Shown: piece after piece, positions 41,679-50,586 of the stretch
How positions within the stretch are numbered: the first letter of the stretch is position 1
How the letters are laid out: each line of letters starts with the position of its first letter
Assembly (NCBI GenBank): GCA_947503525.1
Contig: CANNEA010000001.1
Span: forward strand, 372,001-436,000
Length of the DNA: 64,000 nt
From: an uncultured Carboxylicivirga sp.
Lineage (GTDB): Bacteria > Bacteroidota > Bacteroidia > Bacteroidales > Marinilabiliaceae
Reading direction: 5' to 3'
Notes under the pieces: model-generated
Database searches by the model: none
Told to the model about the DNA's origin: nothing
Seen by the model: only the letters and a program-made list of their open reading frames with translations
Position numbers and translations under genes: made by a program

Positions 41679-42227
41679 TTAAAATTCAACACAGGCTTGT
41701 GCTTCAATTCCATTTTTATAAGGATGTTTTATATTATTTATTTCAGAAACAAGATCGGCTTCCTCCATAATTTCCGCTAAGGCATACCGTCCGGTTAATA
41801 CCAAATGACGCTGAGGATATTTTTGTCTCATTTGTTTAATTAAGTCAAGAAATACATTGGATGTGACTATTGGATCCTCAAAATTTTCAGGCAATGAAAG
41901 GGCGATGTTTATTTCATCCAGAATGATCATGTCATAATCATCAGTAAGCACTTTTTCCTTAGCTAATTTCCAAGCTGACGCCACAGTGGTTTCTGTAGCT
42001 TCTTTCGAAACGGTCCAGGTACATCCTGCACCGGCCTGATAATTTTCGATTCCAAGCCTATTCATCATTTCGATTTCGCCATAACCAGAATCCTGCGATT
42101 TCATAAACTGAATAACACATACCTTTTTATCATGACCAACAGTGCGCATTAGCATGCCCAGTGCCGAAGTTGTTTTGCCTTTGCCGTCACCAGTAATAAC
42201 AATTACCAGTCCTTTATCTCGATTCAT
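41679..42227 (-). CDS. cobO: Cob(I)yrinic acid a,c-diamide adenosyltransferase (CobA/CobO/BtuR type)
   Basis: A 182-residue cytoplasmic enzyme that adds the 5'-deoxyadenosyl group from ATP to cob(I)alamin or cobinamide. It has a P-loop 'ITGDGKGKTTSALG' (~11-24), 'CVIQFMKSQDSGYGE', 'DYDMIILDEINIALS' (Walker B) and 'HLVLTGRYALAEIMEEADLVSEI'. ATG 42227 is the start; an in-frame TTG nine bases earlier is less likely. It overlaps the end of the upstream ATP-pyrophosphatase gene by 14 nt, which supports one transcript. It converts imported corrinoid to the coenzyme form used by cobQ and later steps. Confidence 0.93.
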   Translation of the reverse strand: MNRDKGLVIVITGDGKGKTTSALGMLMRTVGHDKKVCVIQFMKSQDSGYGEIEMMNRLGIENYQAGAGCTWTVSKEATETTVASAWKLAKEKVLTDDYDMIILDEINIALSLPENFEDPIVTSNVFLDLIKQMRQKYPQRHLVLTGRYALAEIMEEADLVSEINNIKHPYKNGIEAQACVEF

Positions 42228-42885
42228 TGTAGACAATTTTTTCTATATTCATTTTATAACACTCCTCATCCTCAACCTCAGTATACTCTTCAATCTTAAG
42301 AGCCTTTTTAAAAAGTGGCCCGTCAATAACCAGACTATGGTATTCACCATGTTCGGCCATGGGACAAAACTTACCTTTTGCAAAATCACCCAAGTCGGAG
42401 TCTATGATTTTACCAAGCCATCTTTTGTCGAGATATTGTTTATTAATGTTCACAATAATTGCCTTAAATCCTAAAGCCAGATATTCCTTAAATAATTCAT
42501 AAGATTCATCAGGTTGAATCCAGGCCGGAAATAGGGGTGTTAGATCAACTTGTTTGCAAACGGCCTCAAGCCAGATTTTGTGTTCATTTAAATATAAATC
42601 GCCATAAACTACATGAGTTATGCCATGAGACTTTTTTATGGATTGAAGTATACTAATATAGGCTTCTCTGTATTGTTTAGGCTTAAAATACATGAATTCA
42701 ATAGGAGTATCAAGAGCTTCAGACTGCAGCCTCAATACCTCTTCGCGATAGCCATGAGCCATAACGCTATTGCTTTCTTCAGGTACCGAAGTTAATAGAA
42801 GAGTTGGGGAGCCATACAACTGTTGAGCCTTGTGTAATGCCAGGCAACAATCTTTACCACCGCTCCAGGAAACGATATATTTCAT
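42214..42885 (-). CDS. ATP-pyrophosphatase of the diphthine-ammonia ligase family (DUF71/COG2102)
   Basis: A 223-residue cytoplasmic protein with the PP-loop 'VSWSGGKDCCLALHKAQ' (SGGKD at residues ~8-12), followed by 'LLTSVPEESNSVMAHGYREEVLRLQSEAL' and the conserved 'GDLYLNEHKIWLEAVCKQVDLTPLFP'. The block 'FCPMAEHGEYHSLVIDGPLF' is typical of the family. Eukaryotic and archaeal members amidate diphthine, but bacteria lack diphthamide. Bacterial homologues often occur in cobalamin loci, as here between btuD and the adenosyltransferase. An adenylation/amidation step on a corrinoid intermediate, or a different ATP-dependent ligation, is possible. The chemistry is unknown. Confidence 0.8.
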   Translation of the reverse strand: MKYIVSWSGGKDCCLALHKAQQLYGSPTLLLTSVPEESNSVMAHGYREEVLRLQSEALDTPIEFMYFKPKQYREAYISILQSIKKSHGITHVVYGDLYLNEHKIWLEAVCKQVDLTPLFPAWIQPDESYELFKEYLALGFKAIIVNINKQYLDKRWLGKIIDSDLGDFAKGKFCPMAEHGEYHSLVIDGPLFKKALKIEEYTEVEDEECYKMNIEKIVYNESR

Positions 42886-42891
42886 AATAGT

Positions 42892-43695
42892 TTAAGTGTT
42901 TGGGTCTTGGTAATGAAAGATAAGGTGTGGTTTCGTGTCTTTTGAGCATATCCATTCTGAACCAACCTTAAAAACCGATTGAAGAAGATCGGCACTCAGT
43001 ACTTCAAAAGGAGGACCATATGCAACAATTCGTCCTTCATCCATCACCATTACTTCATCGGTAAATTCGGCTACCTGATTAAGGTCGTGCAATACGGTAA
43101 TGATGGTTTTGTTTTGCTGGTCGGCAATTTGTCTTAATAATTTAAGCACCTCAATTTGATGAAAGACATCTAATTGCGAAACTGGTTCATCAAGAAACAT
43201 AATGGGGGTATCCTGTGCCAGAGCACGTGCAATTATGGTTCGCTGCTTTTCTCCGCCACTTAAAGTGGTTACCGAACGATTTCTAAAATCAAACATATCG
43301 GTCATCTTCAGTGCTTCCCAGACTTTTTGCTTGTCATCGATTGAAGGACCTGTAATGCCAGAATAATATGGGTATCGGCCCATCATCACAACTTCTTCCA
43401 CTGTGAAATCAAACTCCAGTTGCGTATTTTGAGGGACGTAACTTAAATAGTGTGCAGAGTTCGGGTAATAATCCGGTAGATAAATATTTCCTGAACTGGC
43501 TTTTTTTATCTGTAGCAATGTTTGTAATAAAGTGGTTTTTCCCGATCCATTACAACCGGCAATACTATAGAAACCTCCTTTTTTCAGTTCGTGAGAAACT
43601 GCATTCACTATAGTTTTTTGGCCTGCTTTAAAACTCAGATCTTCAAATGCCATAACCACTGATCTGTCAGTTAATTCTGTTTTCACTTTAAACAT
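42892..43695 (-). CDS. btuD: ABC transporter ATP-binding protein, B12 (or Fe) uptake
   Basis: A 267-residue ATPase. Walker A is GCNGSGKTT (47-55), the Q-loop lies in 'YVPQNTQLEFDFTVEEVVMMGRYPYYSG', the signature is 'TLSGGEKQR', Walker B is 'TPIMFLDEP', and the switch His is in 'TVLHDLNQVAEF'. The family is the FecE/BtuD/FhuC group. Its first eight bases overlap the permease gene (43688-43695), so the two are translationally linked. It drives corrinoid import with the FecCD-type permease. The closest relatives transport cobalamin or Fe-siderophores; the riboswitch upstream argues for cobalamin. Confidence 0.92.
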   Translation of the reverse strand: MFKVKTELTDRSVVMAFEDLSFKAGQKTIVNAVSHELKKGGFYSIAGCNGSGKTTLLQTLLQIKKASSGNIYLPDYYPNSAHYLSYVPQNTQLEFDFTVEEVVMMGRYPYYSGITGPSIDDKQKVWEALKMTDMFDFRNRSVTTLSGGEKQRTIIARALAQDTPIMFLDEPVSQLDVFHQIEVLKLLRQIADQQNKTIITVLHDLNQVAEFTDEVMVMDEGRIVAYGPPFEVLSADLLQSVFKVGSEWICSKDTKPHLIFHYQDPNT

Positions 43696-44698
43696 GTCTC
43701 TTGCTTTTTTTGATTAAAATGAAAAAGAAATAGGGCGCTCCAAATAATGCGGTGATACTACCCACTGGCAACTCTCCGGGTTGAACTACGGTTCGTGCAA
43801 GAGTGTCAGCAATAATTAAAAATATGCCTCCCCAAAGTGCAGATATTGGAAGTAATTTTCGATTGTCAGCACCAACTGTAAAACGTGCCATATGTGGAAC
43901 AATTAATCCTACAAAACCGATAACCCCGCTATAGGCCACAACTATGGAAACTGAGAGAGCTGATATCAACAGAATAATACCGACTTTTTTCTTGACATTA
44001 ATGCCAAGCGAATGAGCAGTTTCATTTCCCATAGCCAATAGATTCAAATCTTTAGAGTATTTAAAAAGCATGATTAAGGATAATACTACTACCGGGGTAA
44101 CGATCCATATCTGTTGCCAGCTGATGGCATTAAAGCCACCTAGGGTCCAAAAGATAATGCTCTCCATTTGATCACGATGAATAACCAACAACAAGGATAC
44201 GATGGCGCCCAACATAAAACTCATCGCTATTCCTGCCAACAATAGGGTATTTTGTTCTGATTGACGAAGGCTGAATGCTAACCAATACACTACCACCAAA
44301 GAAAGACAGGCACCCAAAAATGCAAAAATAGGAATGCCAAACAAGCCGGCTTGCAGACCTAACACAATTGCTATTGTTGCCCCAACTGAAGCACCGGATG
44401 AAATACCCAATACATAGGGATCGGACATTGGATTTCTAAAAACAGATTGAAATGCACCGCCGGAAGCAGATAAGGCTGTGCCTGCCAATAGAGCCATAAC
44501 AACTCGAGGTAGACGTATCTGAGTAATCACTTGCCAAATTCCTGTGATTTCTTCCTGACTTGAACCAGTTATGATGTATTGCCATAATTCCGATAGGTGA
44601 ACTTTTGTAGGTCCAATAACAAGAGCAAGACAAGAGAATAGCAGCAAAGCTATAAGCGTTACTGTTATAATCCATTTATATTTGGCAGAATTAATCAT
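43688..44698 (-). CDS. btuC: FecCD-type ABC permease, B12 uptake
   Basis: A 336-residue inner-membrane permease of about ten helices with the FecCD signatures. These include 'IRLPRVVMALLAGTALSASGGAFQSVFRNPMSDPYVLGISSGASVGATIAI' (key blocks RLPR, NPMSDPYVLGISSG), 'LLAGIAMSFMLGAI', 'LLAMGNETAHSLG', and the BtuD-docking stretch 'GVIGFVGLIVPHMAR'. As first gene after the cobalamin riboswitch it is expected to carry cobalamin or cobinamide. It begins a five-gene operon with tight or overlapping spacing. Confidence 0.9.
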   Translation of the reverse strand: MINSAKYKWIITVTLIALLLFSCLALVIGPTKVHLSELWQYIITGSSQEEITGIWQVITQIRLPRVVMALLAGTALSASGGAFQSVFRNPMSDPYVLGISSGASVGATIAIVLGLQAGLFGIPIFAFLGACLSLVVVYWLAFSLRQSEQNTLLLAGIAMSFMLGAIVSLLLVIHRDQMESIIFWTLGGFNAISWQQIWIVTPVVVLSLIMLFKYSKDLNLLAMGNETAHSLGINVKKKVGIILLISALSVSIVVAYSGVIGFVGLIVPHMARFTVGADNRKLLPISALWGGIFLIIADTLARTVVQPGELPVGSITALFGAPYFFFILIKKSKRHV

Positions 44699-44957
44699 TT
44701 AAAGAGTTAAGCTTTTTTACAATCTCAATAAAAGGTATTTGGTAATCAGATGAAATATAGGGCTTTTCGGAACACTTTCAAGAGTATTCTTTATCGAAGT
44801 CATTCTATTTATGGTTTTTAACTGCCCCATTAAATCATTTTAATACACAAATTTTAAATATAACAGTAACAGTCGGAAGAATGAGAAGATGGATAAAACG
44901 ATAGGATATATCTGTCTGTCTCTTTGCCTTTACTCCCGAAAGCTACGATACTATTAA

Positions 44958-45128
44958 TTATGGTAGGTCTTCTGACTTTCTCCTGAAAGACGCCTTCCCA
45001 ACCGGATAGTTATTTGGTCAGTGGCATATTTGGCCTTTCATTTTGTTGGAGTACACAGCAGCGGGTACTGTTCAGGATTTTCACCTGATTCCCTTTCAAC
45101 CTGATTTGAACAAGCAGGTTTACCGTAA
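44958..45128 (-). promoter_or_regulatory. Cobalamin (AdoCbl) riboswitch
   Basis: Reading the minus strand, the leader contains the class features in order: GGTAAACC, then AAAGGGAATCAGGTGAAAAT with CCTGAACAGTACCCGCTGCTG (the conserved core), GCCACTG, GGGAAGGC, and a B12-box form AGTCAGAAGACCTACC (44977-44962). It lies about 260 nt upstream of btuC and is oriented to control it. In this class ligand binding usually represses translation or transcription. A -7 motif (TACCTTTG, 45143-45136) lies just upstream, so the transcript starts close to its 5' end. Confidence 0.95.
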
Positions 45129-45135
45129 TCGGATG

Positions 45136-45143
45136 CAAAGGTA
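45136..45143 (-). promoter_or_regulatory. Probable -7 promoter element of the B12 uptake operon
   Basis: TACCTTTG on the minus strand matches TANNTTTG and lies directly before the riboswitch; the upstream AT-rich run replaces a recognisable -33 element. Confidence 0.55.
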
Positions 45144-45332
45144 TCAAAAAAACTAATAACGAAAAGCCTAACAGCTTTAGTCATTATATGCTTCGACTTA
45201 AATTCGCTGATCAATTTTAGACTGTTAGCGCATTTATTTAAATGCATCAATTCTAATTTGTAGGCTTATAGGATTGTTTGGCAAATTAAAGGATGTTTTA
45301 TATTTTCAATCAGTAAACTTGAACCCTGTTAT

Positions 45333-46001
45333 ATGAACGAATTAATTCCCTTTGCTATAATTGCCGCAGTTGCATTAATTTTCGGCATAAGTTTTTTCTT
45401 TACCAAGAAGGCTCGCATTAAGCGCAAACTTAAAAAAGCTCCCTTAAAACGTATCTCATCTTTTTATACTGGAGAAATCGCTAAGATAGTTGGTAGTGTA
45501 GAATTTGTGGATGAAGGATTAAGAGCGCCATTATCTGACAGGCAATGTGCTTACTATCATATTATAGTTGAAAAGAAGGTGTCGTCGGGGAAAAACTCCC
45601 ATTGGAAAACCATAATTGAGGAAGAAGTTTCAAGTAAGTATCTTATTCGGGAAGGCAACAGTTATGCCTATGTGAAAAAGGGAAAGCTTAAAAGCTATAT
45701 TGTCAAAGACCGTAAGTATAGCTCTGGATTTTTGAATGACGCGACAGCCAAATTGGAAAACTACCTTAAAAAACACGGCCATGAAAGTGAAAATCTTCTT
45801 GGCCTGAATAAGACCATTCGCTATAAAGAAGGAATATTAGAAAGAGGGGAGAAGATAGCTGTATATGGCAAAGGTCATTGGGCCACAAATGATCAATTGG
45901 ACTTGCCAGCTGAGTTTGAAAAAATACTGGTTATTACTGCACCGGAAAATGATGACATATACATAAGTGATGATCCTGATACATTGGAGCAATCACTATG
46001 A
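45333..46001 (+). CDS. Membrane-anchored GIDE/MUL1-like domain protein
   Basis: A 222-residue protein. An N-terminal transmembrane helix (residues ~4-24, 'IPFAIIAAVALIFGISFFF') is followed by a basic linker. A beta-rich domain then contains 'PLSDRQCAYYHIIVEKKV' and 'GILERGEKIAVYGKGHW'. This is the arrangement of the GIDE/MUL1-type (PF12483-like) domain, best known from a mitochondrial E3 ligase, without any RING domain here. Bacterial members have no established function. The 'KTIRYKEGILERGEKIAVYGKG' stretch is the most conserved part. It stands alone on the plus strand, back-to-back with the riboswitch-led operon, with a convergent YARHG gene 12 nt away. Confidence 0.65.
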   Translation: MNELIPFAIIAAVALIFGISFFFTKKARIKRKLKKAPLKRISSFYTGEIAKIVGSVEFVDEGLRAPLSDRQCAYYHIIVEKKVSSGKNSHWKTIIEEEVSSKYLIREGNSYAYVKKGKLKSYIVKDRKYSSGFLNDATAKLENYLKKHGHESENLLGLNKTIRYKEGILERGEKIAVYGKGHWATNDQLDLPAEFEKILVITAPENDDIYISDDPDTLEQSL

Positions 46002-46013
46002 TGCCATGTTTTT

Positions 46014-46823
46014 TTATGGAGCGTAAAACGTTATGAACCTCTTCAAAGGTTCATACCAGATTTCTAATTTCCCTCCAGTTTCACTAAAACTATGTAATAC
46101 CAAGTCACCTTTAAAATTATTAATATACAGTTCATATTCTTTTAATTCTACATTTTGTCCATAGTATTTTATTACGTGAAGCCCAATTTCGAGTATGCTT
46201 TGGTCTACCGGTAACTGCCACATTTGCTCGGACTTAGCTTGACAAAAATTTATGGCAATGTATCCAATGAAAAAATGGTTTTCCCACTTATCAAACAATT
46301 CATGGTTGCCAAGCCATAGGTAAGGATTAGAGACACTCTCTTTCCAAACTTCTTTGCCATTTTTTATAAAGGTATAGTCAATACAAAAAGTACCGTATTC
46401 TATTTCGTGAATTCTGGTTATTACGGTGTCTTTTCCTTCGAAGTTATCAATTTTGGCTATGGTTAATAGTGTGGTATCAATGCTGTTGAAAACATTATTT
46501 TTTATGAAGTTGAAGATTTTTACAGTTTGATTTTTATCTTCTTTTGTTAATTCTGTAAATGATTCTTCAATTTGCTTAATGGTTTTAACCGCCAGGTTTT
46601 CCTTTGGGGATAGACATTTACTGTCAAAATTATTAATTGGTTTGTACCAAGACTTAGTATTGAAATATTCCTGTAAATCTGTTGACTTAAATTTTCTTCC
46701 TTTTCGTGCAAAGATTTCATTTCTGAATTTTCTCATTTCGGAAAGGATTTCCTCATCTGCATCTTCTGCTTTGGCAATAGAAAATGTCCCGAGAAAGAAT
46801 ATAAAGAATAGTATATTTTTCAT
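46014..46823 (-). CDS. YARHG-domain exported protein
   Basis: A 269-residue protein with a signal peptide (MKNILFFIFFLGTFSIAKA). Residues ~25-85 are a YARHG domain: 'LRKFRNEIFARKGRKF'-type 'MRKFRNEIFARKGRKFKSTD' then 'EYFNTKSWYKP', the signature Tyr/Phe-Ala-Arg-x-Gly. The rest (residues ~110-269) is a mixed alpha/beta domain I do not recognise. The YARHG domain is thought to bind peptidoglycan or act outside the cytoplasm; evidence is thin. Single gene. Confidence 0.75.
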   Translation of the reverse strand: MKNILFFIFFLGTFSIAKAEDADEEILSEMRKFRNEIFARKGRKFKSTDLQEYFNTKSWYKPINNFDSKCLSPKENLAVKTIKQIEESFTELTKEDKNQTVKIFNFIKNNVFNSIDTTLLTIAKIDNFEGKDTVITRIHEIEYGTFCIDYTFIKNGKEVWKESVSNPYLWLGNHELFDKWENHFFIGYIAINFCQAKSEQMWQLPVDQSILEIGLHVIKYYGQNVELKEYELYINNFKGDLVLHSFSETGGKLEIWYEPLKRFITFYAP

Positions 46824-46889
46824 ATTTCTATAGAGTTAAGACTGGGGTATTGTTTCATGCAAATGATTAATCCAAAAGCATTATCAAAT

Positions 46890-47915
46890 CTACATCCCCA
46901 CAAAGGAAAATACCAGCAGAACAATAAGTCCAACGAGCCATACGAAGCCATACATAAACCAAACCAGAGTTAACTTAAAAAAGGTGGCTACCCATTTTCT
47001 TTTATATAATCGGCGGGCACCGATTACCTGATAGATCGGGACAGCCCAAAATAAATAACCCATCCATGCTGTATTTTGGTTTGGAAAGATCAATGCAATA
47101 GCCACTACAATAGAGGTAATTGTAAAAATGAAAGAGTGGATATTCAAAGAAAAAATTAGGTGCCCAATATAAAGCTTCTTACTTCGCATAAATGAGATCC
47201 ATAAAAAGAAGGCAAACAAGGGCATAAATAAAAACAAAGACCATGAAGTAAACTGAAAGAGTTTATTCATATATAATTCGGGATGCTCTTTAATGAGCTT
47301 GGCAGTAGCTGCATATTTTGAGTCATTTCCTTCCACGGCATCTTCAACGCCCTGCATAAAATCATCAATTTTATCCGGAATAGAATCTACTGGCAAGGTG
47401 CTTTTGTAGGTTGCATATTCAGCCGAGTCTAAATTGTTTTTTAATTCCAAGTCAACAGCATTTAATACCGAATCTCTAATTTCTTTTTCTGAATTCGTAT
47501 CAATTTTAATAGCCGGATTATCAGAATCGTCACCAAGTACATTGAAATTGTTATCCTTAATCGAACTGTTGGTGATTGTTGAAACCAGCAAAAACATCAC
47601 AAAACTCATGAAAACATAAAAACGAAAAGGCGGCATGTACCTTGCTCTTTTCCCATCAAGGAAATCCTGAGTGAGTTTACCTGGTTTCAGGAGTATGGCC
47701 ACAAGAGTTTTAACCAGACGAGTGTCGAAGGACACAACAGTCCCCATAAAATCTACAAACATAAATCGTATAGGACGTTCTATCTCCTTGATATGTTGAC
47801 CGCAGTTTGGACAGTAATGGCCTTCGAATGTGGTAGTACAGTTTTTGCAAACTATTTTAGCATCTTCATTATCACCTTTATTCGGCAGATCGGTGGTTTG
47901 GTTATCTTGTGTCAT
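46890..47915 (-). CDS. DUF3667 family membrane protein
   Basis: A 341-residue protein with the DUF3667 signature. A zinc ribbon ('CKNCTTTFEGHYCPNCGQ', residues ~22-39) is followed by 'FMFVDFMGTVVSFDTRLVKTLVAILLKPGKLTQDFLDGKRARYMPPFRFYVFMSF', and about five C-terminal transmembrane helices (~75-100 and 225-341). A long polar region (~110-215) lies between the first helix and the rest. Function unknown; it is widespread in Bacteroidota. A TATCTTTG -7 motif lies at 47952-47959 on the minus strand, ~40 nt before the start. Confidence 0.85.
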   Translation of the reverse strand: MTQDNQTTDLPNKGDNEDAKIVCKNCTTTFEGHYCPNCGQHIKEIERPIRFMFVDFMGTVVSFDTRLVKTLVAILLKPGKLTQDFLDGKRARYMPPFRFYVFMSFVMFLLVSTITNSSIKDNNFNVLGDDSDNPAIKIDTNSEKEIRDSVLNAVDLELKNNLDSAEYATYKSTLPVDSIPDKIDDFMQGVEDAVEGNDSKYAATAKLIKEHPELYMNKLFQFTSWSLFLFMPLFAFFLWISFMRSKKLYIGHLIFSLNIHSFIFTITSIVVAIALIFPNQNTAWMGYLFWAVPIYQVIGARRLYKRKWVATFFKLTLVWFMYGFVWLVGLIVLLVFSFVGM

Positions 47916-47951
47916 TTATAATAGATTTTGTCTCATAGGGATATGGAAATT

Positions 47952-47959
47952 CAAAGATA
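47952..47959 (-). promoter_or_regulatory. Probable -7 promoter element of the DUF3667 gene
   Basis: TATCTTTG on the minus strand matches TANNTTTG, about 37 nt before the start. Confidence 0.5.
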
Positions 47960-48036
47960 AAAGATTTTAAGAAAATCAATAATGTGATGTTTTGTTGAAA
48001 AGTTGGATATGTGTGTTTAACAAAAAGCTATTTGTC

Positions 48037-48044
48037 TATCTTTG
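48037..48044 (+). promoter_or_regulatory. Probable -7 promoter element of the cobQ operon
   Basis: TATCTTTG matches TANNTTTG and lies 21 nt before the cobQ ATG, which leaves a leader of ~14 nt, too short for a riboswitch. No B12 box was found here. Confidence 0.5.
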
Positions 48045-48064
48045 CGCAAATTTTAGTCTCGACC

Positions 48065-49543
48065 ATGGAACAACTGCGACCAATAATGATTGTTGGAACT
48101 TGCTCTGATGCAGGTAAAAGTGTAATAAATGCGGGGATATGTAGAATACTTAAGCAAGATGGTTTTGCACCAGCGCCTTACAAGGCTCAGAATATGTCGC
48201 TAAATAGTTATGCTACGCCTGAAGGATTGGAAATTGGAAGGGCACAGGCTACTCAAGCAGAAGCTTGCAGTGTTCCATGTCATACCGATATGAATCCGGT
48301 ATTGCTAAAGCCAACAGGAGAGATGGTAGCTCAGGTAATTGTGAATGGAAAACCAGTTGGTAATCGATCGGCGTATGAATACTTTAGATCGGATGATAAT
48401 AAACCCTTATTTGATGCTGCATACGAGGCATTTGAACGTTTAAATGACAGGTATAATCCAATCGTTCTGGAAGGAGCTGGTTCTATTTCGGAACTCAACC
48501 TAAAGAAACGTGACATCGTAAATATGCCCATGGCCATCCGCACAGGTGCAGCGGTTTACTTAGTAGCCGATATAGATAGAGGGGGTGTGATCGGTAGTGT
48601 TTATGGTACAGTTATGTTATTGGATGAAGAGGAAAGAAAACACCTGAAAGGAATAATCATAAACAAGTTTAGAGGAGATATTTCCTTGTTTGATGAAGGA
48701 AAAAAAATCATTGAAGACTTATGTGGTATACCGGTAGTTGGAGTCATCCCTTATTTTCGTGATATATATATTGAGGAGGAAGATTCAGTGGTGTTGAATC
48801 AAAAGAACAGAACGGCTGTTGAGGATAAAGTGAATGTAGCCGTTGTATTGTTGAATCAAATGTCAAACTTCACCGATTTCAATGCCTTACAGCATGATGC
48901 GCGTGTGAACCTATACTATTCAGATCAGATCTCTGAAATAAAAAAGGCAGATATTGTTATTCTTCCGGGATCAAAGAGTACCATTAAGGATCTTGCGATT
49001 GTTAAAGAAAAAGGCATTGACCAATTAATTATTGAGATGCGACAATTAGGTAAATCTGTAATTGGTATTTGTGGGGGCTATCAAATGCTTGGTGAAACGA
49101 TATCCGACCCTGATGTCATCGAAGGAAGTACCAAGGAAATAGATGGACTTGGATTGGTTCCACTTGAAACCTTAATTACGGAAGAGAAACGAACAGTGCA
49201 AACTCAATTTACTTTTCTTAAGCAACAGCAGACTTGCGAAGGATATGAAATACATATGGGGGAAAGCAAGGCAACTAATGATGTAACCCCGCTTGTTACG
49301 CTTAAGGATGGAACTGACGAAGGTATCTATGTTGATGCTAAGTGCTGGGGGACATATATGCATGGAGTACTGGATAATCAAGTGGTAATTGATCATTTGT
49401 TAGCTCCTTATACCGATAGAAAGGTAGATGCAATCAACTATAAAGAATTTAAGAACAAAGAATACGATCGTCTGGCAGATCATTTGAGAGCAAATTTAGA
49501 TATTGATTATATGTATCAGGTAATGAAAGGAGAGCTGCAATAA
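48065..49543 (+). CDS. cobQ: Cobyric acid synthase
   Basis: A 492-residue glutamine-dependent amidase that converts adenosylcobyrinic acid a,c-diamide to adenosylcobyric acid. The N-terminal P-loop-like domain has 'VGTCSDAGKSVINAGICRIL', 'PYKAQNMSLNSY' and 'IVLEGAGSISELNL'. The C-terminal class I glutaminase has nucleophile Cys336 in GICGGYQML and a His in 'TYMHGVLDN'. I chose ATG 48065 (MEQLRP) because the homologous part begins there; an upstream in-frame start adds 18 residues. Its stop overlaps the next ATG by one base (TAATG). Confidence 0.95.
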   Translation: MEQLRPIMIVGTCSDAGKSVINAGICRILKQDGFAPAPYKAQNMSLNSYATPEGLEIGRAQATQAEACSVPCHTDMNPVLLKPTGEMVAQVIVNGKPVGNRSAYEYFRSDDNKPLFDAAYEAFERLNDRYNPIVLEGAGSISELNLKKRDIVNMPMAIRTGAAVYLVADIDRGGVIGSVYGTVMLLDEEERKHLKGIIINKFRGDISLFDEGKKIIEDLCGIPVVGVIPYFRDIYIEEEDSVVLNQKNRTAVEDKVNVAVVLLNQMSNFTDFNALQHDARVNLYYSDQISEIKKADIVILPGSKSTIKDLAIVKEKGIDQLIIEMRQLGKSVIGICGGYQMLGETISDPDVIEGSTKEIDGLGLVPLETLITEEKRTVQTQFTFLKQQQTCEGYEIHMGESKATNDVTPLVTLKDGTDEGIYVDAKCWGTYMHGVLDNQVVIDHLLAPYTDRKVDAINYKEFKNKEYDRLADHLRANLDIDYMYQVMKGELQ

Positions 49544-50586
49544 TGGAGGCACGCTTCGAACATGGTGATGACGGCTACAAGTATCAGAAAGCTATTGTGG
49601 CGGATTTTAGTACGAATGCCTGGTACCACGGACCTGACCCGGTCCTAATTGAATCATTACAGAAAGCATTGCCACTCATTGGAAGCTATCCTGAATTGTA
49701 TGCTGAATCCTTAGTTGAGAAGCTTATTGCCAAGCATAAACTTAAGGAAGATAGTATTCTGGTAGCTAACGGAACTACTGAGGCAATCTTTTTAATCGCT
49801 CAGATATTTAAAGGAGCAAAGAGTCGAATTATTAGCCCAACTTTTTCGGAGTATGAACATGCATGTGAAGTGTTTGGACATTCGATAAGTTATTGTGGAG
49901 CTGCATTTGTGGATGAGAGCATGCAAACAGAATTTGACTTGTTTTGGTTGTGTAATCCTAATAATCCAACAGGTCAGGTCTTTAAAAAAGAAATATTACT
50001 CAGTTTAATTCGAAATAATCCACAAACTCATTTTGTGATTGACGAGGCTTATGTGGATTTTTGTTTGGAAGATATTAGTCTGGAAGATTATATCGGTCAG
50101 TTTGAGAATCTGATCATATTGAAATCAATGACTAAAAATAATTGTCTACCCGGATTGCGTTTGGGTTACTTGATGTGTCATCCCCATATGGGGAAACGGT
50201 TGAGAAAGTTTCGCTCTCCATGGTCTGTTAATTCTTTGGCCATTCATGCCGGGCAATTAATATTGGATAAAGCTCGTTTTGAGATAGACGACTTAATAAC
50301 TTTTCATTCCATTGCGAGGCAATTAAGGTCTGATTTAAAAAATACAGGATGCGAAGTGTTTGATTCTCATACAGGATATTTTTTGCTTAAAACACCAATT
50401 GAATCCGCAAAACTAAAGAAATGGCTAATTGAACAACATGGCTTGCTTGTACGTGATGCCTCAAATTTTAGAAGTTTAAGTCCATATCACATTCGTATAG
50501 CTTGCTTGAGCCCCGAAAAGAATGAGCTCTTGGTTAAGGCGATCTCAGAATGTTTAGCGCATCATCAACAATCATCTGTTTGTTAA
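49543..50586 (+). CDS. cobD: L-threonine-O-3-phosphate decarboxylase-like aminotransferase (CobD/CobC)
   Basis: A 347-residue PLP enzyme of aminotransferase class I/II. Active-site blocks are 'LVANGTTEAIFLIAQ' (phosphate), 'CNPNNPTGQV', Asp168 in VIDEAYVDF and the PLP-binding Lys198 in LKSMTK, with the Arg in 'LRLGYL'. It is similar to histidinol-phosphate aminotransferase, but its position between cobQ and cbiB marks it as the enzyme that makes (R)-1-amino-2-propanol phosphate for the nucleotide loop. It overlaps both neighbours by one base. The N-terminus (MEARFEHGDDGYKY) also fits CobD-type enzymes. Confidence 0.88.
   Translation: MEARFEHGDDGYKYQKAIVADFSTNAWYHGPDPVLIESLQKALPLIGSYPELYAESLVEKLIAKHKLKEDSILVANGTTEAIFLIAQIFKGAKSRIISPTFSEYEHACEVFGHSISYCGAAFVDESMQTEFDLFWLCNPNNPTGQVFKKEILLSLIRNNPQTHFVIDEAYVDFCLEDISLEDYIGQFENLIILKSMTKNNCLPGLRLGYLMCHPHMGKRLRKFRSPWSVNSLAIHAGQLILDKARFEIDDLITFHSIARQLRSDLKNTGCEVFDSHTGYFLLKTPIESAKLKKWLIEQHGLLVRDASNFRSLSPYHIRIACLSPEKNELLVKAISECLAHHQQSSVC

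Noticed and set aside
45038-45250. 70-codon reading frame on the minus strand in the B12 leader
   Set aside because: It overlaps the cobalamin riboswitch, whose conserved core explains the sequence, and shows no protein-like pattern.
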